The translations under genes were made by a program, and so were the position numbers. The notes under the pieces are model-generated. The model saw only the letters and a program-made list of their open reading frames with translations. It was not told where the DNA came from and did not search any database. DNA of 14,508 bases from an uncultured Lentisphaeria bacterium (GTDB lineage Bacteria; Verrucomicrobiota; Lentisphaeria; Victivallales; UBA1829): NCBI GenBank assembly GCA_905197955.1, contig CAJKAR010000068.1, positions 1 to 14,508 of the forward strand, in the 5' to 3' direction. The first letter of the stretch is position 1. Every line of letters begins with the position of its first letter. Positions 13,535 to 14,508 of this stretch are shown piece after piece.

Positions 13535-14416
13535 ATGGCTCTCAAGAAAAATATCATTGCCCATTATCAGCTTCCCAGAGCTGGGAAAGAACGCGGATCA
13601 ACAAAATCTGCAACCGTCGTCGGCACAAAACTCGAATACCAGACCTATTATTCGATCCCCATTTTTCCCGCATTCGTCGATCATGGACTCTACACCAGCG
13701 GCAACTGGTATGAACACATCAGTTATCGATTAATCGCTTTTGAAATCCCGCTCGAAGGTAATATGCGCTTCCATCAGAGAGATATCACTACGGTGGCTAA
13801 CCCCGGAACCGTATACTTGATGCACAGAGGTGAAAATTCCCGTCTGGAATCCGGCCCATCTGGAAGATGCCGCAAACTGGCTCTATGCATCGGAGGGGCA
13901 TCCCTGGCAACGATCATGGCGGATACCGGACTTGCCAATCATGTTGCCGTTAATGTCTCAAATCTGAATAAACTGGTCAAGCTGATTCAGGATATCGAAC
14001 AGGCTATTTATAATAATGAAGTCAATCACGCCTGCGCCCTTACATACGAATTCCTTCTGGAACTGGCTTCCAATCTGAAACGAAACCTCCCCGAAAAAAT
14101 GACCGCTATCATCGACAGCATGAAAATCGGAATCCCTCAAAAACTATCTCTCAACGATTTTATCAGCGAGTTCCATATCAGCCGATCCACTCTCCATCGA
14201 CTCTTTAAACACTATCTGAACACAACTCCTAAAGAATATTATAGAACGTTAAAACTGGAATTCGCACGCCATCTCCTCAATGATACCCATTTACCAATCA
14301 AGACAATCGCGGAAAGAAGCGGATTCTCCGATCCTGTGCAATTCACCCATGCTTTCCAGAGAGCCTATCATCTGTCCCCTCTCAATTATAGAAAAAATAA
14401 TATAAGAACTGATTGA
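13535..14416 (+). CDS. AraC family transcriptional regulator
   Basis: A 293-residue regulator. Residues 40-130 form a probable cupin-like sensing domain (YRLIAFEIPLEGNMRFHQRD, then VYLMHRGENSRLESG). The C-terminal region has helix-turn-helix 1 at about 204-226 (LNDFISEFHISRSTLHRLFK), helix-turn-helix 2 at about 253-277 (IKTIAERSGFSDPVQFTHAF) and the family end motif LSPLNYRK. No Shine-Dalgarno site precedes the ATG; the leader is TCACTCTCCTCTC directly after a GC-rich hairpin. There is no alternative ATG upstream before a stop at 13493. It may be translated leaderlessly, by coupling, or poorly. It lies 62 bases after the oxidoreductase and probably regulates it; that is inference. Confidence 0.87.
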   Translation: MALKKNIIAHYQLPRAGKERGSTKSATVVGTKLEYQTYYSIPIFPAFVDHGLYTSGNWYEHISYRLIAFEIPLEGNMRFHQRDITTVANPGTVYLMHRGENSRLESGPSGRCRKLALCIGGASLATIMADTGLANHVAVNVSNLNKLVKLIQDIEQAIYNNEVNHACALTYEFLLELASNLKRNLPEKMTAIIDSMKIGIPQKLSLNDFISEFHISRSTLHRLFKHYLNTTPKEYYRTLKLEFARHLLNDTHLPIKTIAERSGFSDPVQFTHAFQRAYHLSPLNYRKNNIRTD

Positions 14417-14438
14417 TTCTGTTCTGTCAGCTTACTTT

Positions 14439-14508
14439 CCCAGAGGCTTTTGGGTTGGTGGCTTCTCGCCCCCAACACCCCTCGGCAGGACCCACCCGGG
14501 CCCTGCAC
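14439..14508. repeat. GC-rich tandem-hairpin element at the window edge
   Basis: Three adjacent stem-loops follow the AraC stop: CCCAGA/TTTGGG (14439-14454, one G-T pair), GTTGGTGGC/GCCCCCAAC (14454-14476, one mismatch, 5-base loop) and GCAGGACCC/GGGCCCTGC (14485-14506, one mismatch, 4-base loop). The last 48 bases are 36/48 G+C. Such hairpin mosaics resemble dispersed intergenic repeats of gut bacteria, from memory. It could also act as the transcript end of the AraC gene. It is cut by the window edge. Confidence 0.45.

Noticed and set aside
1..14508. CRISPR array, insertion sequence with transposase, or toxin-antitoxin pair
   Set aside because: No regularly spaced repeats, transposase motifs or small overlapping gene pairs of that type were seen on either strand.

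Overview
The window most likely comes from a Lentisphaerota (Victivallis-like) or closely related PVC-superphylum bacterium. The best evidence is a pseudopilin-type protein with an FTLIELLVVIAIIAILAG start and a C-terminal H-X9-DG motif, a class strongly expanded in that group. It sits with self-contained sugar-catabolism modules, each beside its own LacI- or AraC-type regulator. The placement is inference: there is no rRNA or marker gene here.

Layout. (1) 1-2056, minus strand: a two-gene operon, a TIM-barrel sugar isomerase/epimerase followed by a Gfo/Idh/MocA oxidoreductase. It is divergent from an AraC regulator at 2215-2991. (2) 3022-4764, minus: an AarF/UbiB-type atypical kinase with two C-terminal membrane segments, start set by a strong Shine-Dalgarno site. 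(3) 4977-10188, plus: the most coherent unit in the window. A near-ideal sigma70 promoter has a perfect 17-base palindrome at its expected start point. It is followed by a LacI-type regulator, an H-X9-DG pseudopilin-like protein and a 1072-residue secreted clan GH-A glycoside hydrolase, closed by a strong intrinsic terminator. The gene gaps are 29 and 33 bases. (4) 10190-11381: an AT-rich tract with one orphan membrane-anchored protein, a 12-base inverted repeat 96 bases apart and a possible decayed coding stretch. (5) 11382-11471, minus: tRNA-Ser(CGA) with encoded CCA. (6) 11595-12221, minus: a small lipoprotein. (7) 12465-14416, plus: a second Gfo/Idh/MocA oxidoreductase and a second AraC-type regulator, separated by a GC-rich hairpin. 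(8) 14439-14508: a GC-rich run of adjacent hairpins that looks like the edge of a dispersed intergenic repeat.

How the genes fit together. Three separate catabolic genes or operons each have a local transcription factor. The central unit suggests a glycan-responsive LacI regulator controlling a surface or secreted pilin-like protein together with a secreted hydrolase. The two oxidoreductases and the isomerase would act on sugars in the cytoplasm. Substrates cannot be read from the sequence. The candidate for a less-described system is the LacI/pseudopilin/GH-A unit: the genes belong to known families, but co-transcription of a pilin-like protein with a polysaccharide hydrolase under one autoregulator is a testable functional link.
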